From Corynebacterium glucuronolyticum (GTDB lineage: Bacteria > Actinomycetota > Actinomycetes > Mycobacteriales > Mycobacteriaceae): DNA of 58,370 bases. The notes beneath the pieces were generated by a model, which ran no database searches, was not told the origin of the DNA, and saw only the letters and a program-made list of their open reading frames with translations. This document shows, in pieces, positions 42,323 through 50,618 of the stretch (its first letter is position 1; each line of letters begins with the position of its first letter). Position numbers and translations under genes: made by a program. Where the stretch lies: contig JALFAQ010000007.1 of NCBI GenBank assembly GCA_022772305.1, forward strand, positions 1-58,370, in the 5' to 3' direction.

Positions 42323-44161
42323 TTATTTATTTCTGTAAATCCAGTCGATTTCATCTGCGAAACGACTGACCACAATGTTGCGCTTCACCTTCATGGTGGG
42401 AGTCAGCTCGTTTTCCTCCTCGGTGAGATCCCGATCGAGGATGTAGAACTTCTTAATGGACTCCGCGTGCGACACCGACGCATTGGCGGCGTTGATCGCA
42501 TCCTGCACCTCGGCGCGCAGCATCGGGTCGGTGACAAGCTCCTTCATCGGCTTGTTCTCCGGGAAGTTGTGGCCGAGCTTCCAGCGCAGCATCGCATCTT
42601 CGTCAAGGGCAATGAGGACGGCGATGAACGGCTTGCCGTCACCTACGACGAGCGCCTGCGAGATGAGCGGATGGGCGCGAAGCTTGTCCTCCAGCGGGCC
42701 GGGCGAGACGTTCTTGCCACCGGCGGTGACAATGAGGTCCTTCTTTCGGCCGGTGATGACGATGTGCCCGCTATCAAGAAGCTCGCCGAGATCACCGGTG
42801 TTGAAGTAGCCCTCGGAATCGAAGGCATCGGCCGTGGCGATGTCGTTTTGCCAGTAGCCGCTGAACAGCTGCTCACCACGCAGGCAGATCTCGCCGTCCT
42901 CGTTGATTCGCACGGACATGCCACCGACGGGCTGACCAACGGTGCCGATGACGTTGTCCTCGCCAAAGTTCACGGCGGCTGCTGCTGCCACCTCCGTCAG
43001 CCCGTAGCCCTCGTAGACGGGGATGCCGATGCCGCGGAAGAAGTGGAGCAGGTCCTGGCTCATCGCAGATCCTCCTGATATGGCGTAATTGCAGGCGCCA
43101 CCGACTGCCGCACGGATCTTCTTGTAAATGAGCTTCTCAAAAATCGAGTGCTGCATCTCCAACCCGCGGGAGGGGCCGTCCTCCTCGTCCAGGGCCTTGG
43201 AGTAAGCGATAGCGACCTGCTCGGCCTTGGCAAATGTTGCCGCCTGGATGGGACCACGGTCAATTGCGTTGTTGGCAGCGGCGTTGCGCACCTTCTCAAA
43301 GACGCGGGGCACACCCAGGATGAGGTTCGGCCGGTTGCGCTGCAACTCGACGGAGATGGTCTTGAAGCTGGACCAGTGGGACTGGGTGCCGCCCGATATC
43401 ACGAAGGCGAGCGATACGGCGCGGGCAAGCACGTGCGCCAGCGGGAGGAAGGTCACCATGGAGTTGCCGGGGCGGGCAATCTGGCCGATCGGGTGGGTCA
43501 GCAGACCACGCACCTGGGCGAGCCAGTTGTGGTGGGTGAGCATGCAGCCCTTGGGCCTGCCGGTTGTTCCAGATGTGTAGACGATCGATGCGAGGTCGGC
43601 AGACTTCGTGTTGTGGATGCGTTCCCACACCTGCTCATCGGAAATATCGCGGCCTTCGAACTTCAGGGTGTCCACACCGGAGCTGTTGATTTCCAGGATG
43701 CGACGCAGCTTGGAGGGGGAATCGGACAGCGGTGGTCTGCCGTCGGCACCGAGGACGAGGTGCTTCATGATCTCGGTGTGGTCGCGCGTTTCAGTGATCG
43801 CCAGGACGGAGCCGGAATCCTCAATGGCCCACCGCACCTGTGACAGGGAGGAGGAACCGTAGATGGGGACGCTGGCTGCTCCGGCGGCCCAGATGGCGAA
43901 GTCTAAAAGAGACCATTCGTAGCGAGTTTCGGATAGAAGGGCGACGCGGTCGCCTTGTTCCACCCCGTTGGCAATGAGTCCTTTCGCTACTTCGAAAACC
44001 TCATCGACGAAGTCCTTCGTGGTGACGTTCACCCATTCGAAGTTTTGTGGCCGCGTGAAGCTGACACCGTAGGGGCGGGCTTGCGCCAGGCCGAGCAGTG
44101 CTGTGAGCACGGTGTCAGAGGGGCCGATGTCGTACTTCGCGGGGGTGCTGTATTCCTGCAT
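42323..44161 (-). CDS. fadD: Long-chain fatty-acid-CoA ligase
   Basis: A 612-aa adenylate-forming enzyme. The AMP/P-loop motif is Y-T-S-G-T-T-G-R-P-K-G near 180, with Y-E-G-Y-G-L-T-E near 380, D-L-G-E-L near 450 and G-R-K-K-D-L-I-V-T-A-G-G-K-N near 470. It activates long-chain fatty acids to acyl-CoA, and is of the FadD15/FACL subgroup without signal peptide. The start is ATG 44161 because TAACCT lies exactly 7 nt upstream; the longer frame (to 44341) overlaps the malQ 5' end. Confidence 0.92.
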   Translation of the reverse strand: MQEYSTPAKYDIGPSDTVLTALLGLAQARPYGVSFTRPQNFEWVNVTTKDFVDEVFEVAKGLIANGVEQGDRVALLSETRYEWSLLDFAIWAAGAASVPIYGSSSLSQVRWAIEDSGSVLAITETRDHTEIMKHLVLGADGRPPLSDSPSKLRRILEINSSGVDTLKFEGRDISDEQVWERIHNTKSADLASIVYTSGTTGRPKGCMLTHHNWLAQVRGLLTHPIGQIARPGNSMVTFLPLAHVLARAVSLAFVISGGTQSHWSSFKTISVELQRNRPNLILGVPRVFEKVRNAAANNAIDRGPIQAATFAKAEQVAIAYSKALDEEDGPSRGLEMQHSIFEKLIYKKIRAAVGGACNYAISGGSAMSQDLLHFFRGIGIPVYEGYGLTEVAAAAAVNFGEDNVIGTVGQPVGGMSVRINEDGEICLRGEQLFSGYWQNDIATADAFDSEGYFNTGDLGELLDSGHIVITGRKKDLIVTAGGKNVSPGPLEDKLRAHPLISQALVVGDGKPFIAVLIALDEDAMLRWKLGHNFPENKPMKELVTDPMLRAEVQDAINAANASVSHAESIKKFYILDRDLTEEENELTPTMKVKRNIVVSRFADEIDWIYRNK

Positions 44162-44168
44162 GGGGTCA

Positions 44169-44174
44169 AGGTTA
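44169..44174 (-). promoter_or_regulatory. Leaderless -10 of fadD
   Basis: TAACCT on the minus strand, TGACCCC, then ATG at 44161. Confidence 0.45.
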
Positions 44175-44249
44175 GTACGCTGCGCGTCAATCCTTCTACT
44201 TTGTTCACACATGGAAAGCCCCAAATCCCCGCTTAAACCAACAGTCTGG

Positions 44250-44265
44250 CATGATAAAACTCGTG
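44250..44265 (+). promoter_or_regulatory. Leaderless -10 of malQ
   Basis: CATGAT (44250-44255), AAAACTC, then GTG at 44263. This supports GTG over the ATG at 44251, which itself lies inside the hexamer. Confidence 0.4.
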
Positions 44266-46368
44266 AGTTATATCGACGAGCTTTCCAAGTTGGCGCAGGC
44301 ATACTCGATTGCGACGAGCTACACCTCGGCGACGGGTACAACGGTGGAGGCGGGCCCTGAAACGCTCACGGCGCTCCTCCACGCCCTCGGTGTGTCCGCT
44401 GGCGACACAGAAGAGGAGCTGGTTTCCCAGCGGATGGCTTTGGAAGAGGAGCTGTTCTCGCGTCCACTCCCCCGCTGCGTTGTCGCGCGCCAGGGAGATT
44501 CCCACTTTTTTACCGTCCACGTTCACCACGGTGCCTCCGCGCACGTGACGATTGCCACGGAGCAGGGCGATGTGGTCGAGGCCGTGCAGGAGGAAAACTG
44601 GACGGATCCCCGCACCATCGGTGGTGTGTTGTGGGGCGAGGCGACGTTTTCCACCCCGCGGGACCTGCCACTTGGGTGGCACACGCTGCGGCTCGATTCG
44701 GAGAGTGTGCAGGCGGAGACGACGCTCGTCGTCGTGCCGTCGCAGATGCCCATCCCGTCCCGCCAGCGTCACGGGGTGATGGCACAGCTGTATTCGGTGC
44801 GCTCCGAGCGCTCGTGGGGTATCGGCGATTTCCGTGACCTGGCCACCCTCGGCACGATGCTCGCCAAGGACGACGAGGATATCGACTTCCTCCTCATCAA
44901 CCCGCTGCATGCCGCCCAGCCGGCGCCGCCGGTGGAGGATTCACCGTACCTGCCCACCTCACGACGGTTCGTCAACCCCATCTACATCTGTGTCGAGGAT
45001 GTTCCCGAGTATTCGCTTGTCGACGACGCGACCCGTGCCGGAATCGACGCCCTTGCCGCGGGCCTGCGAGAAACGAACACCACGACCGACCCCATCGAAC
45101 GCAACCCGATCTTCGAGATCAAGCTGCAGGTGCTGAGGGAACTGTTCTTCCATCGTGAGCTGGAGGGATCCCGTCATGATAAGTACGTGGCCTACTGCGA
45201 GGCGGAGGGCGACGGACTCGACGAGTTCGCCCTCTGGTGCGGCCGTGAACTGTCCGACGACGAGTCCGTCACCACCGGTGCCCACGCTGAGGACGAGGGA
45301 TTCCCCGAGGATGCCGAGTTCTACCGCTGGTTGCAGTTCATTTGCGACGAGCAGCTTGCTGCAGCGCAAAAGGCGCTGACGGATGCGGGGATGGAGATCG
45401 GTATCATGAGCGATCTTGCCGTCGGCGTGCATCCCAAGGGTGCCGACGCAGAGACGCTTGCCGATATTCTCGCCCCCGAGGTGTCCGTCGGTGCCCCGCC
45501 GGACCCGTACAACGTGTTTGGGCAAGACTGGTCCCAGCCGCCGTGGAACCCGTACGCCCTCGCCGAGGCAGGCTACGCGCCATTCCGCGACATGATCCGC
45601 ACGGTGCTGCGCCACTCGGGCGCACTGCGCATCGATCACATCCTCGGCCTGTTCCGCCTGTTCTGGATCCCCCGCGGCCAGTCCGCCAAGCTGGGAACCT
45701 ACATGAACTACGACTACAACGCCCTCGTCGGTGTGCTCGCTTTGGAGGCGACCCGCGCCGGTGCCGTCGTCATTGGCGAGGACCTGGGCACCTTCGAGCC
45801 GTGGGTACAGGATTACCTGGCGGAGCGTGGGCTTTTGGGAACGTCGATCCTGTGGTTTGAGGGCTCGCCACATCATGAAGGAGCGCGACGCCAAGACGAG
45901 TACCGCACACTGGCGCTGACCAGCGGAACGACGCACGATCTGCCACCGACGGCAGGAATGGTTGAGGGCAAGCACATTGCCCTGCGTGACCGCCTGGGGC
46001 TGTTGGAGCACAGCGCGGAGGAGGAGGATGCCTCCGATTTCGCGTGGCAGAAGCAGATTTACCAGGTCGCGTTGGACGAGGACTTCTATCAGTCGCTGGA
46101 TCTGTCGCACAGGCCGTCGGGAGACGACACCTTGGAGATCGTGCGGCAGCTGTCTGAGTTTGTGCGCGGAACGCCGTCGCTTTTGACGTGCACAGCACTG
46201 GTGGATCTCACCGGTGACCGGAAAGCACAAAACCAGCCGGGGACCGTGCGGAACCAGTACCCCAACTGGTGTGTTCCGCTCACCAATGACAAGGGTGAGG
46301 CGGTAACGCTGGAGACTCTGCGTGACCAGCGTTACTACAAGGCTCTGGTGCTAGACCGAGGTCAGTAG
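44263..46368 (+). CDS. malQ: 4-alpha-glucanotransferase (amylomaltase)
   Basis: A 701-aa GH77 enzyme. The long N-terminal domain typical of actinobacterial MalQ is present (V-S-Y-I-D-E-L-S-K-L, I-A-T-S-Y near 20). The catalytic domain has G-A-P-P-D-P-Y-N-V-F-G-Q-D-W near 420, A-L-R-I-D-H-I-L-G-L near 460 (nucleophile Asp), V-V-I-G-E-D-L-G-T near 510 (Glu) and T-T-H-D-L-P near 570. It transfers maltodextrin units and feeds glycogen/maltose metabolism with treS-mak nearby. GTG 44263 gives the N-terminal spacing expected from corynebacterial MalQ. It overlaps the small convergent gene by 18 bp. Confidence 0.93.
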   Translation: MSYIDELSKLAQAYSIATSYTSATGTTVEAGPETLTALLHALGVSAGDTEEELVSQRMALEEELFSRPLPRCVVARQGDSHFFTVHVHHGASAHVTIATEQGDVVEAVQEENWTDPRTIGGVLWGEATFSTPRDLPLGWHTLRLDSESVQAETTLVVVPSQMPIPSRQRHGVMAQLYSVRSERSWGIGDFRDLATLGTMLAKDDEDIDFLLINPLHAAQPAPPVEDSPYLPTSRRFVNPIYICVEDVPEYSLVDDATRAGIDALAAGLRETNTTTDPIERNPIFEIKLQVLRELFFHRELEGSRHDKYVAYCEAEGDGLDEFALWCGRELSDDESVTTGAHAEDEGFPEDAEFYRWLQFICDEQLAAAQKALTDAGMEIGIMSDLAVGVHPKGADAETLADILAPEVSVGAPPDPYNVFGQDWSQPPWNPYALAEAGYAPFRDMIRTVLRHSGALRIDHILGLFRLFWIPRGQSAKLGTYMNYDYNALVGVLALEATRAGAVVIGEDLGTFEPWVQDYLAERGLLGTSILWFEGSPHHEGARRQDEYRTLALTSGTTHDLPPTAGMVEGKHIALRDRLGLLEHSAEEEDASDFAWQKQIYQVALDEDFYQSLDLSHRPSGDDTLEIVRQLSEFVRGTPSLLTCTALVDLTGDRKAQNQPGTVRNQYPNWCVPLTNDKGEAVTLETLRDQRYYKALVLDRGQ

Positions 46369-46470
46369 CCAGGCGATAAAAACAAAGACGATGAGGCCCA
46401 CGAGTGACCAGGTGATGACCGTTGGACCTCGTTTCCCCTTGTCTTTTTTGAAGTGCTCGGCTTTATTCAC
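46351..46470 (-). CDS. Membrane microprotein, 39 aa
   Basis: A frame too short for usual gene calling. GTG at 46470, then a basic cytoplasmic stretch (K-K-D-K-G-K-R-G) and a single hydrophobic helix W-S-L-V-G-L-I-V-F-V-F-I-A-W-L-L. AGGAGG lies 10 nt upstream, inside the end of the preceding 63-aa gene, which it overlaps by 8 bp, so translation is probably coupled. It is the third gene after the M3 peptidase. Charge distribution predicts the N-terminus inside. No family recognised. Confidence 0.55.
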   Translation of the reverse strand: MNKAEHFKKDKGKRGPTVITWSLVGLIVFVFIAWLLTSV

Positions 46471-46654
46471 CTTTACGTATCCTCCTTTTCCCTTCACCAT
46501 TAAACCACCTATATGTTTTGGCACCTAAAAAGTTGAGCGCTCGCTGTATATATTCGGCGATGACGGCGCACAGGGGCACCGCCACCCCCAGCACAATGGG
46601 CACTTGCAGCCACATGCTGGAGGATGTGAGGGTTTGGGTGAACCAGTCGAACAT
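46463..46654 (-). CDS. Small membrane protein, 63 aa
   Basis: The ATG directly follows the M3 peptidase stop (TAAATG). It has one strong helix (M-W-L-Q-V-P-I-V-L-G-V-A-V-P-L-C-A-V-I) and a basic C-terminal tail (K-R-R-I-R-K-G-E). It resembles small actinobacterial membrane proteins of unknown role found downstream of oligopeptidase genes. Confidence 0.65.
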   Translation of the reverse strand: MFDWFTQTLTSSSMWLQVPIVLGVAVPLCAVIAEYIQRALNFLGAKTYRWFNGEGKRRIRKGE

Positions 46655-48676
46655 TTACACCGCACCCATGAGGCCGCGACGGGCGAGGAGGGGCGCGACA
46701 TCCTTGTCGCGTCCGCGCAAGGTGCGGAACTGGCTGGTGTAGTCCTTGGAGGCCCCCGTGGACAAGATGAGATCGCGGAAGCGCTGGCCGGCCTTGCGGA
46801 CGGTGTCTGCGGATACATCGGCGGTGCCGGCGGCGCCGGTGTCCGTGAACCAGCTAAACCCGTCGGCATCGAGGGCCTCGGCCCACAGGTACGAGTAGTA
46901 ACCCGCGGAGTAGCCGCCGGCGAAGATGTGCTGGAAGTAGGCCGTCTGATAGCGGGGCTTGAGGTTGTCGACAGACAGTCCGTAGCTTTCCAGCGCGCTG
47001 GCCTCGAACTCGGCTACTGCCTCCGGGTTGGCGGAGATCTTTTTCACCTCGTCTAGGGTGAGCGAGTGCCAGGCCAGGTCGATGATGGCGGCGCCGAGGT
47101 ACTCGGCGGTGGCAAAACCCTGACCGAACAGCCGGGCCTGCTCGATGGCATCGATAAGCCTGTCGGGGATGACCTCACCAGTATCGACATGCCGAGCGTA
47201 GTGACGGATGATGGCCGGATCGAGCGCCCAGTTCTCGTTGATCTGGGAGGGGAATTCCACCCAGTCACGGGGGACGTTAGTACCGGAGAAGCTGGGGTAT
47301 TTGACATCGGAGAGGAGGCCATGGAGGGCGTGGCCGAACTCGTGGAACAAAGTCGTGACCTCGTCCATGCTGAGCAGTGGGGTGGAGCCGTCGGTGGGCT
47401 TGGTGATACTCAAGACATTGACTACAACAGGCTTTTCTCCGGTGAGGTGCGCCTGGTCGTTGAAGCTACTCATCCACGCTCCGCCACGTTTTTCGGGGCG
47501 GGCGAAGTAGTCGGTGATGATGAGGCCAATTCCGGTGCCGTCCTCCTCCTTAATCTCCCACACATCGGTATCTGGGTTGTATCCTTCGAGGTCGTCGCGG
47601 TGGGTGACGGTGATGCCGTACAGTCGGTTGGCGGCATAGAACACGCCGTCGCGGAGCACCTGGTCGAGGGGGAAGTACTGCTTGAGCTCGCCTTCGTCGA
47701 GGGCGTAATCGTGCATCTTCACCTTCGACTCCCAGTACGGCCAGTCAGCACCGGTGACCGGTTCGTCGGCGGCGTCGACAAGCAATTTGTATTCACCGGT
47801 GGCGTTGGCGGACGCGCTGGGGGCAAGATCTGCGAGTAGCTTGCGAGCGGCATCGGCATCGTCTGCGGTTTCTACCTCGATGACGTAGTCGGCGTGCGTC
47901 TTGTAGCCGAGGAGGCTGGCGCGCTCAGCGCGCAGGGTGGCCATGGTGGCAGCGATGCGGAGGTTGTCCTCCCCGCCGCGCTTTTGGGAGGCCGCGTAGA
48001 GCTTGGCCCTGGAATCGTGGCGGGTAAGCTCGCGTTGCAGGGACTGGACGGTGGGCAGTTCCAGAGGAACGCGGTAGGTGTCGCCGGAGACGTGGTAGGA
48101 CGCCACCTGATCGTCGGAAAGCCCGGAGAGCTCCTCGCGGGTGAACTCCACGGCGAGGTCGCGGGTGGTGGCGTTGAGTGTCTTGGAGAAGCGATCGTCG
48201 AGTTCCGCAAGCTCTCGATCGATGTCTGCGAGGCGCTTCTTCCCGTCAGCACCCAGGTTGATGCCGGCGCGGGTGAAGCGACGCAGGAGTTCTTTCTTTA
48301 GTCGCTCGCCCTCGTCCTCCGACGGGGTTACCTTCTGGATTCGCTTGTAGAGGGCCTCGTTTTGGTAGATGGCGTTGGTGTGCTCGGCGAGTGCGGGGCT
48401 CATTTCGGCGACAATGGCCTCGCGGGTGTCGTTGGAATCGGTGCCCACGATGTTGTAAATGTAGGCGCAGACGCGGTCGAGGACCGCGCCGGAGCGCTCG
48501 AAGGCTTCGACGGTGTTTTCCCACGTGGGCTCCGGCTCAGCAAGGATCGCCTCGATTTCCTTATCATGAGCGGAAAGGCCCTCACGGAAGGCCGGAAGAA
48601 CGTGGTCATCGGTGATGTCTGCAAATGGCGGCAGATGGTACGGCAGCGGTGATTCTTTCAGCAGAGGGTTCGTCAT
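46655..48676 (-). CDS. M3-family metallopeptidase (peptidyl-dipeptidase/oligopeptidase)
   Basis: A 673-aa thimet-type zinc peptidase. The zinc motif is F-H-E-F-G-H-A-L-H near 450 with the third ligand Glu about 25 residues on (N-V-P-R-D-W-V-E-F-P-S). The C-terminal part ends Y-S-Y-L-W-A-E-A and R-G-R-D-K-D-V-A-P-L-L. It degrades oligopeptides or dipeptides in the cytoplasm, similar to Dcp/PrlC. The start is ATG 48676, chosen because TACCAT sits exactly 7 nt upstream; an ATG three codons earlier lies within that hexamer. It heads a three-gene unit with two small membrane proteins. Confidence 0.92.
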   Translation of the reverse strand: MTNPLLKESPLPYHLPPFADITDDHVLPAFREGLSAHDKEIEAILAEPEPTWENTVEAFERSGAVLDRVCAYIYNIVGTDSNDTREAIVAEMSPALAEHTNAIYQNEALYKRIQKVTPSEDEGERLKKELLRRFTRAGINLGADGKKRLADIDRELAELDDRFSKTLNATTRDLAVEFTREELSGLSDDQVASYHVSGDTYRVPLELPTVQSLQRELTRHDSRAKLYAASQKRGGEDNLRIAATMATLRAERASLLGYKTHADYVIEVETADDADAARKLLADLAPSASANATGEYKLLVDAADEPVTGADWPYWESKVKMHDYALDEGELKQYFPLDQVLRDGVFYAANRLYGITVTHRDDLEGYNPDTDVWEIKEEDGTGIGLIITDYFARPEKRGGAWMSSFNDQAHLTGEKPVVVNVLSITKPTDGSTPLLSMDEVTTLFHEFGHALHGLLSDVKYPSFSGTNVPRDWVEFPSQINENWALDPAIIRHYARHVDTGEVIPDRLIDAIEQARLFGQGFATAEYLGAAIIDLAWHSLTLDEVKKISANPEAVAEFEASALESYGLSVDNLKPRYQTAYFQHIFAGGYSAGYYSYLWAEALDADGFSWFTDTGAAGTADVSADTVRKAGQRFRDLILSTGASKDYTSQFRTLRGRDKDVAPLLARRGLMGAV

Positions 48677-48709
48677 AAGATTCATGGTAGACGAGACATA
48701 GGAGGATTC

Positions 48710-50026
48710 GTGGCGATGAGTGAGTTACAAGTTTCGACGCCGCACGGGCAAGCCTACGGTGTGACAGACGGCGAGGTGCAGTACTTCGAATCGATCCGCT
48801 TCGGTGCCTCCCCCACTCCGTTTGGGGCCTCGGCTATCGTGCCGACGGAGGGTCCGGTGCCACAGCCCGATCCGGAGAGCCCGCCACACGAGCTCTACCT
48901 GTCCGTTACCGCTCCTGCCGGAGGCAACCTCCACCCCGTCATTGTGTTCGTCCATGGCGGGGGCTTTGAGGAAGGCACACACATCGGCTCGTGGTACGGT
49001 GCGTCGTCTGCTGCCCGCGACGGTATCGTCACCGTCTCGGTCGACTACCGCCTGGGCGTGCAGGGGTTTGTGCCATTTACCTCCGATCAGCCGAACCACT
49101 ACCGGGGCATCGATGACGTGAACACCGCGCTCGAGTGGGTACAGGATGCCATTGAGGCCTTTGGCGGCGACCCAACAAATGTCACACTGTCTGGGCAGTC
49201 GGCCGGCGGTGCGATCGCCGTGTGGCTTGCGCGTAAGGATCACTACCGCGGGGCTTTTCGACGCCTGTGGGCACTGTCTCCTGCATTCCCCCGGCACCCT
49301 GTCACCTTGCAGGAGGAGACGATTCGGCGCACCGTCGGTGGGTCTCTTTCCGCCCCACACTTTGATTCGCTGCGCCACGATGACATTGCCCGGTTGACGA
49401 AGAAGCTGCACCGCGCCTCCCGGCTGGATCTCACCTTCGGTCCTGCTCCCTTCCGCCCGGAGGAGCTGGTCGATATTCCGCTCGTCATCGACACGTTGGA
49501 AAACGAGTGCTACGACATGCCGCCTGCCCCCTCGTTTGACCGCCTGCCGTTTACCGGCAAGGCTATTGAGACACTCGCCCCCACCCTGGGGCTTGCTGCC
49601 CCGGAGGACTATGTCTCCTACCAACCGAAGAACCGGCGCATGCAGCAGCTCATGGGCGATTTCATCATCCGGCAACACGCGGTGAAAACCGCCGAGTGGG
49701 CCCCGCAGACGACGTGGCTGTTGTCCTTCCACGGGCGCGGCGCGGACGGGGAGGCGCGTGCTGCCAAGCACTGCGCGGATCTGCCTATCTTCTTTGATTC
49801 TTTCGGCGATAACCCGGAGGAGGAGCAGCAGCGTATCGGCGCGGACATTTCCGCCACAGTGGCGCAGATCCACCCGGAGGTGGTGCGCTTTGCCACCGAT
49901 GGCACGGTGAGCTGGCCCGCCTACGGTAGGGACAAGAGAGTTCTGAGCGTGGGGCTGTACGCTGCGGAGAAGGATCTCGTCTCCGATCCCTTCGCACATC
50001 TCATAACGGCGTTTCCGCAGCAGTAG
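48710..50026 (+). CDS. Type B carboxylesterase
   Basis: A 438-aa alpha/beta hydrolase. The oxyanion hole is V-H-G-G-G-F near 85, the nucleophile elbow G-Q-S-A-G-G-A near 165, and D-A-I-E-A-F-G-G-D-P-T-N-V-T before it. It has no signal peptide, and is shorter than typical type B esterases (about 500 aa). It hydrolyses carboxylic esters; the substrate is unknown. AGGAGG is 4 nt from the GTG at 48710 and 10 nt from an ATG at 48716, so either could be the start. Confidence 0.87.
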   Translation: MAMSELQVSTPHGQAYGVTDGEVQYFESIRFGASPTPFGASAIVPTEGPVPQPDPESPPHELYLSVTAPAGGNLHPVIVFVHGGGFEEGTHIGSWYGASSAARDGIVTVSVDYRLGVQGFVPFTSDQPNHYRGIDDVNTALEWVQDAIEAFGGDPTNVTLSGQSAGGAIAVWLARKDHYRGAFRRLWALSPAFPRHPVTLQEETIRRTVGGSLSAPHFDSLRHDDIARLTKKLHRASRLDLTFGPAPFRPEELVDIPLVIDTLENECYDMPPAPSFDRLPFTGKAIETLAPTLGLAAPEDYVSYQPKNRRMQQLMGDFIIRQHAVKTAEWAPQTTWLLSFHGRGADGEARAAKHCADLPIFFDSFGDNPEEEQQRIGADISATVAQIHPEVVRFATDGTVSWPAYGRDKRVLSVGLYAAEKDLVSDPFAHLITAFPQQ

Positions 50027-50091
50027 CCTACGGTTTCTCACCCTCTTCACAGGGAAGGTCTGACCTCCAGCGTCACATTTCCCTCACATAC

Positions 50092-50119
50092 AAAAATCCC
50101 CGCAGCATATGCTGCGGGG
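50092..50119 (-). terminator. Terminator of the 95-aa secreted protein gene
   Basis: A perfect 22-bp palindrome (50098-50119, arms CCCCGCAGCAT) followed on the minus strand by ATTTTTG. Confidence 0.9.
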
Positions 50120-50134
50120 CAGTTATACGATTTC

Positions 50135-50422
50135 TTAGAACTGGAAGCCACCCAGCGGTGCGCCAGCGGTAGCAGCACCAGCAATGGCAGCAATGCCCAT
50201 AATTGCCGCGATGGCTGCGATGATGCTCTCAATCTCACTGGTCAGGCCAGATTTGTTATCGAGGAAGTCATCGGTCGGATCCACGTCGGTCGGATCAATT
50301 GAGCGGATGGTCGGCTCGAGAACCGTCGGGTTAATCTCATTGTCCTGCGCCATTGCGGGTGCAGCAAGTGATGCGAGCGCAACTGCGGAAGAGGTAGCAA
50401 GTGCTACGGCTGCTCGTTTCAT
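50135..50422 (-). CDS. Small secreted protein, 95 aa
   Basis: A clear signal peptide (M-K-R-A-A-V-A-L-A-T, cleavage after A-P-A-M-A) gives a mature protein of about 70 residues. Its first half is acidic with D-P-T-D-V-D-P-T-D-D, and its second half is an Ala/Ile-rich helix (S-I-I-A-A-I-A-A-I-M-G-I-A-A-I-A-G-A-A) that could insert in a membrane or self-assemble. TAAGGAG precedes the ATG. It is monocistronic with its own terminator and AT-rich promoter. No family recognised; a mycomembrane-associated or porin-like small peptide is one guess. Confidence 0.7.
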   Translation of the reverse strand: MKRAAVALATSSAVALASLAAPAMAQDNEINPTVLEPTIRSIDPTDVDPTDDFLDNKSGLTSEIESIIAAIAAIMGIAAIAGAATAGAPLGGFQF

Positions 50423-50478
50423 GGTGTCTCCTTAGGCGCGGAAGCTTCTCTTTCTGTGACTAAGCTTAGACCTTTCTT

Positions 50479-50507
50479 AGCATTAAGGCAAGTATTTTTT
50501 AAAGTTG
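50479..50507 (-). promoter_or_regulatory. Candidate promoter of the secreted protein gene
   Basis: On the minus strand TTGCCT and TAAGCT are 17 bp apart within an AT-rich stretch (about 50465-50495). Facing right, TTGACA at about 50506 may belong to another promoter. Confidence 0.4.
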
Positions 50508-50602
50508 ACATACTTTCTTGAGCAACCTCGACTGTTTTCCTTTAAAGTCTGGAATCCTAGACGCTAACGCGGGGGCTGGGGACACGATTCTCGCAAATGA
50601 TT

Positions 50603-50618
50603 TAGTCTGGATGATATG
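50603..50618 (+). promoter_or_regulatory. Leaderless promoter of treS
   Basis: TAGTCT (50603-50608), GGATGAT, then ATG at 50616. Confidence 0.5.
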
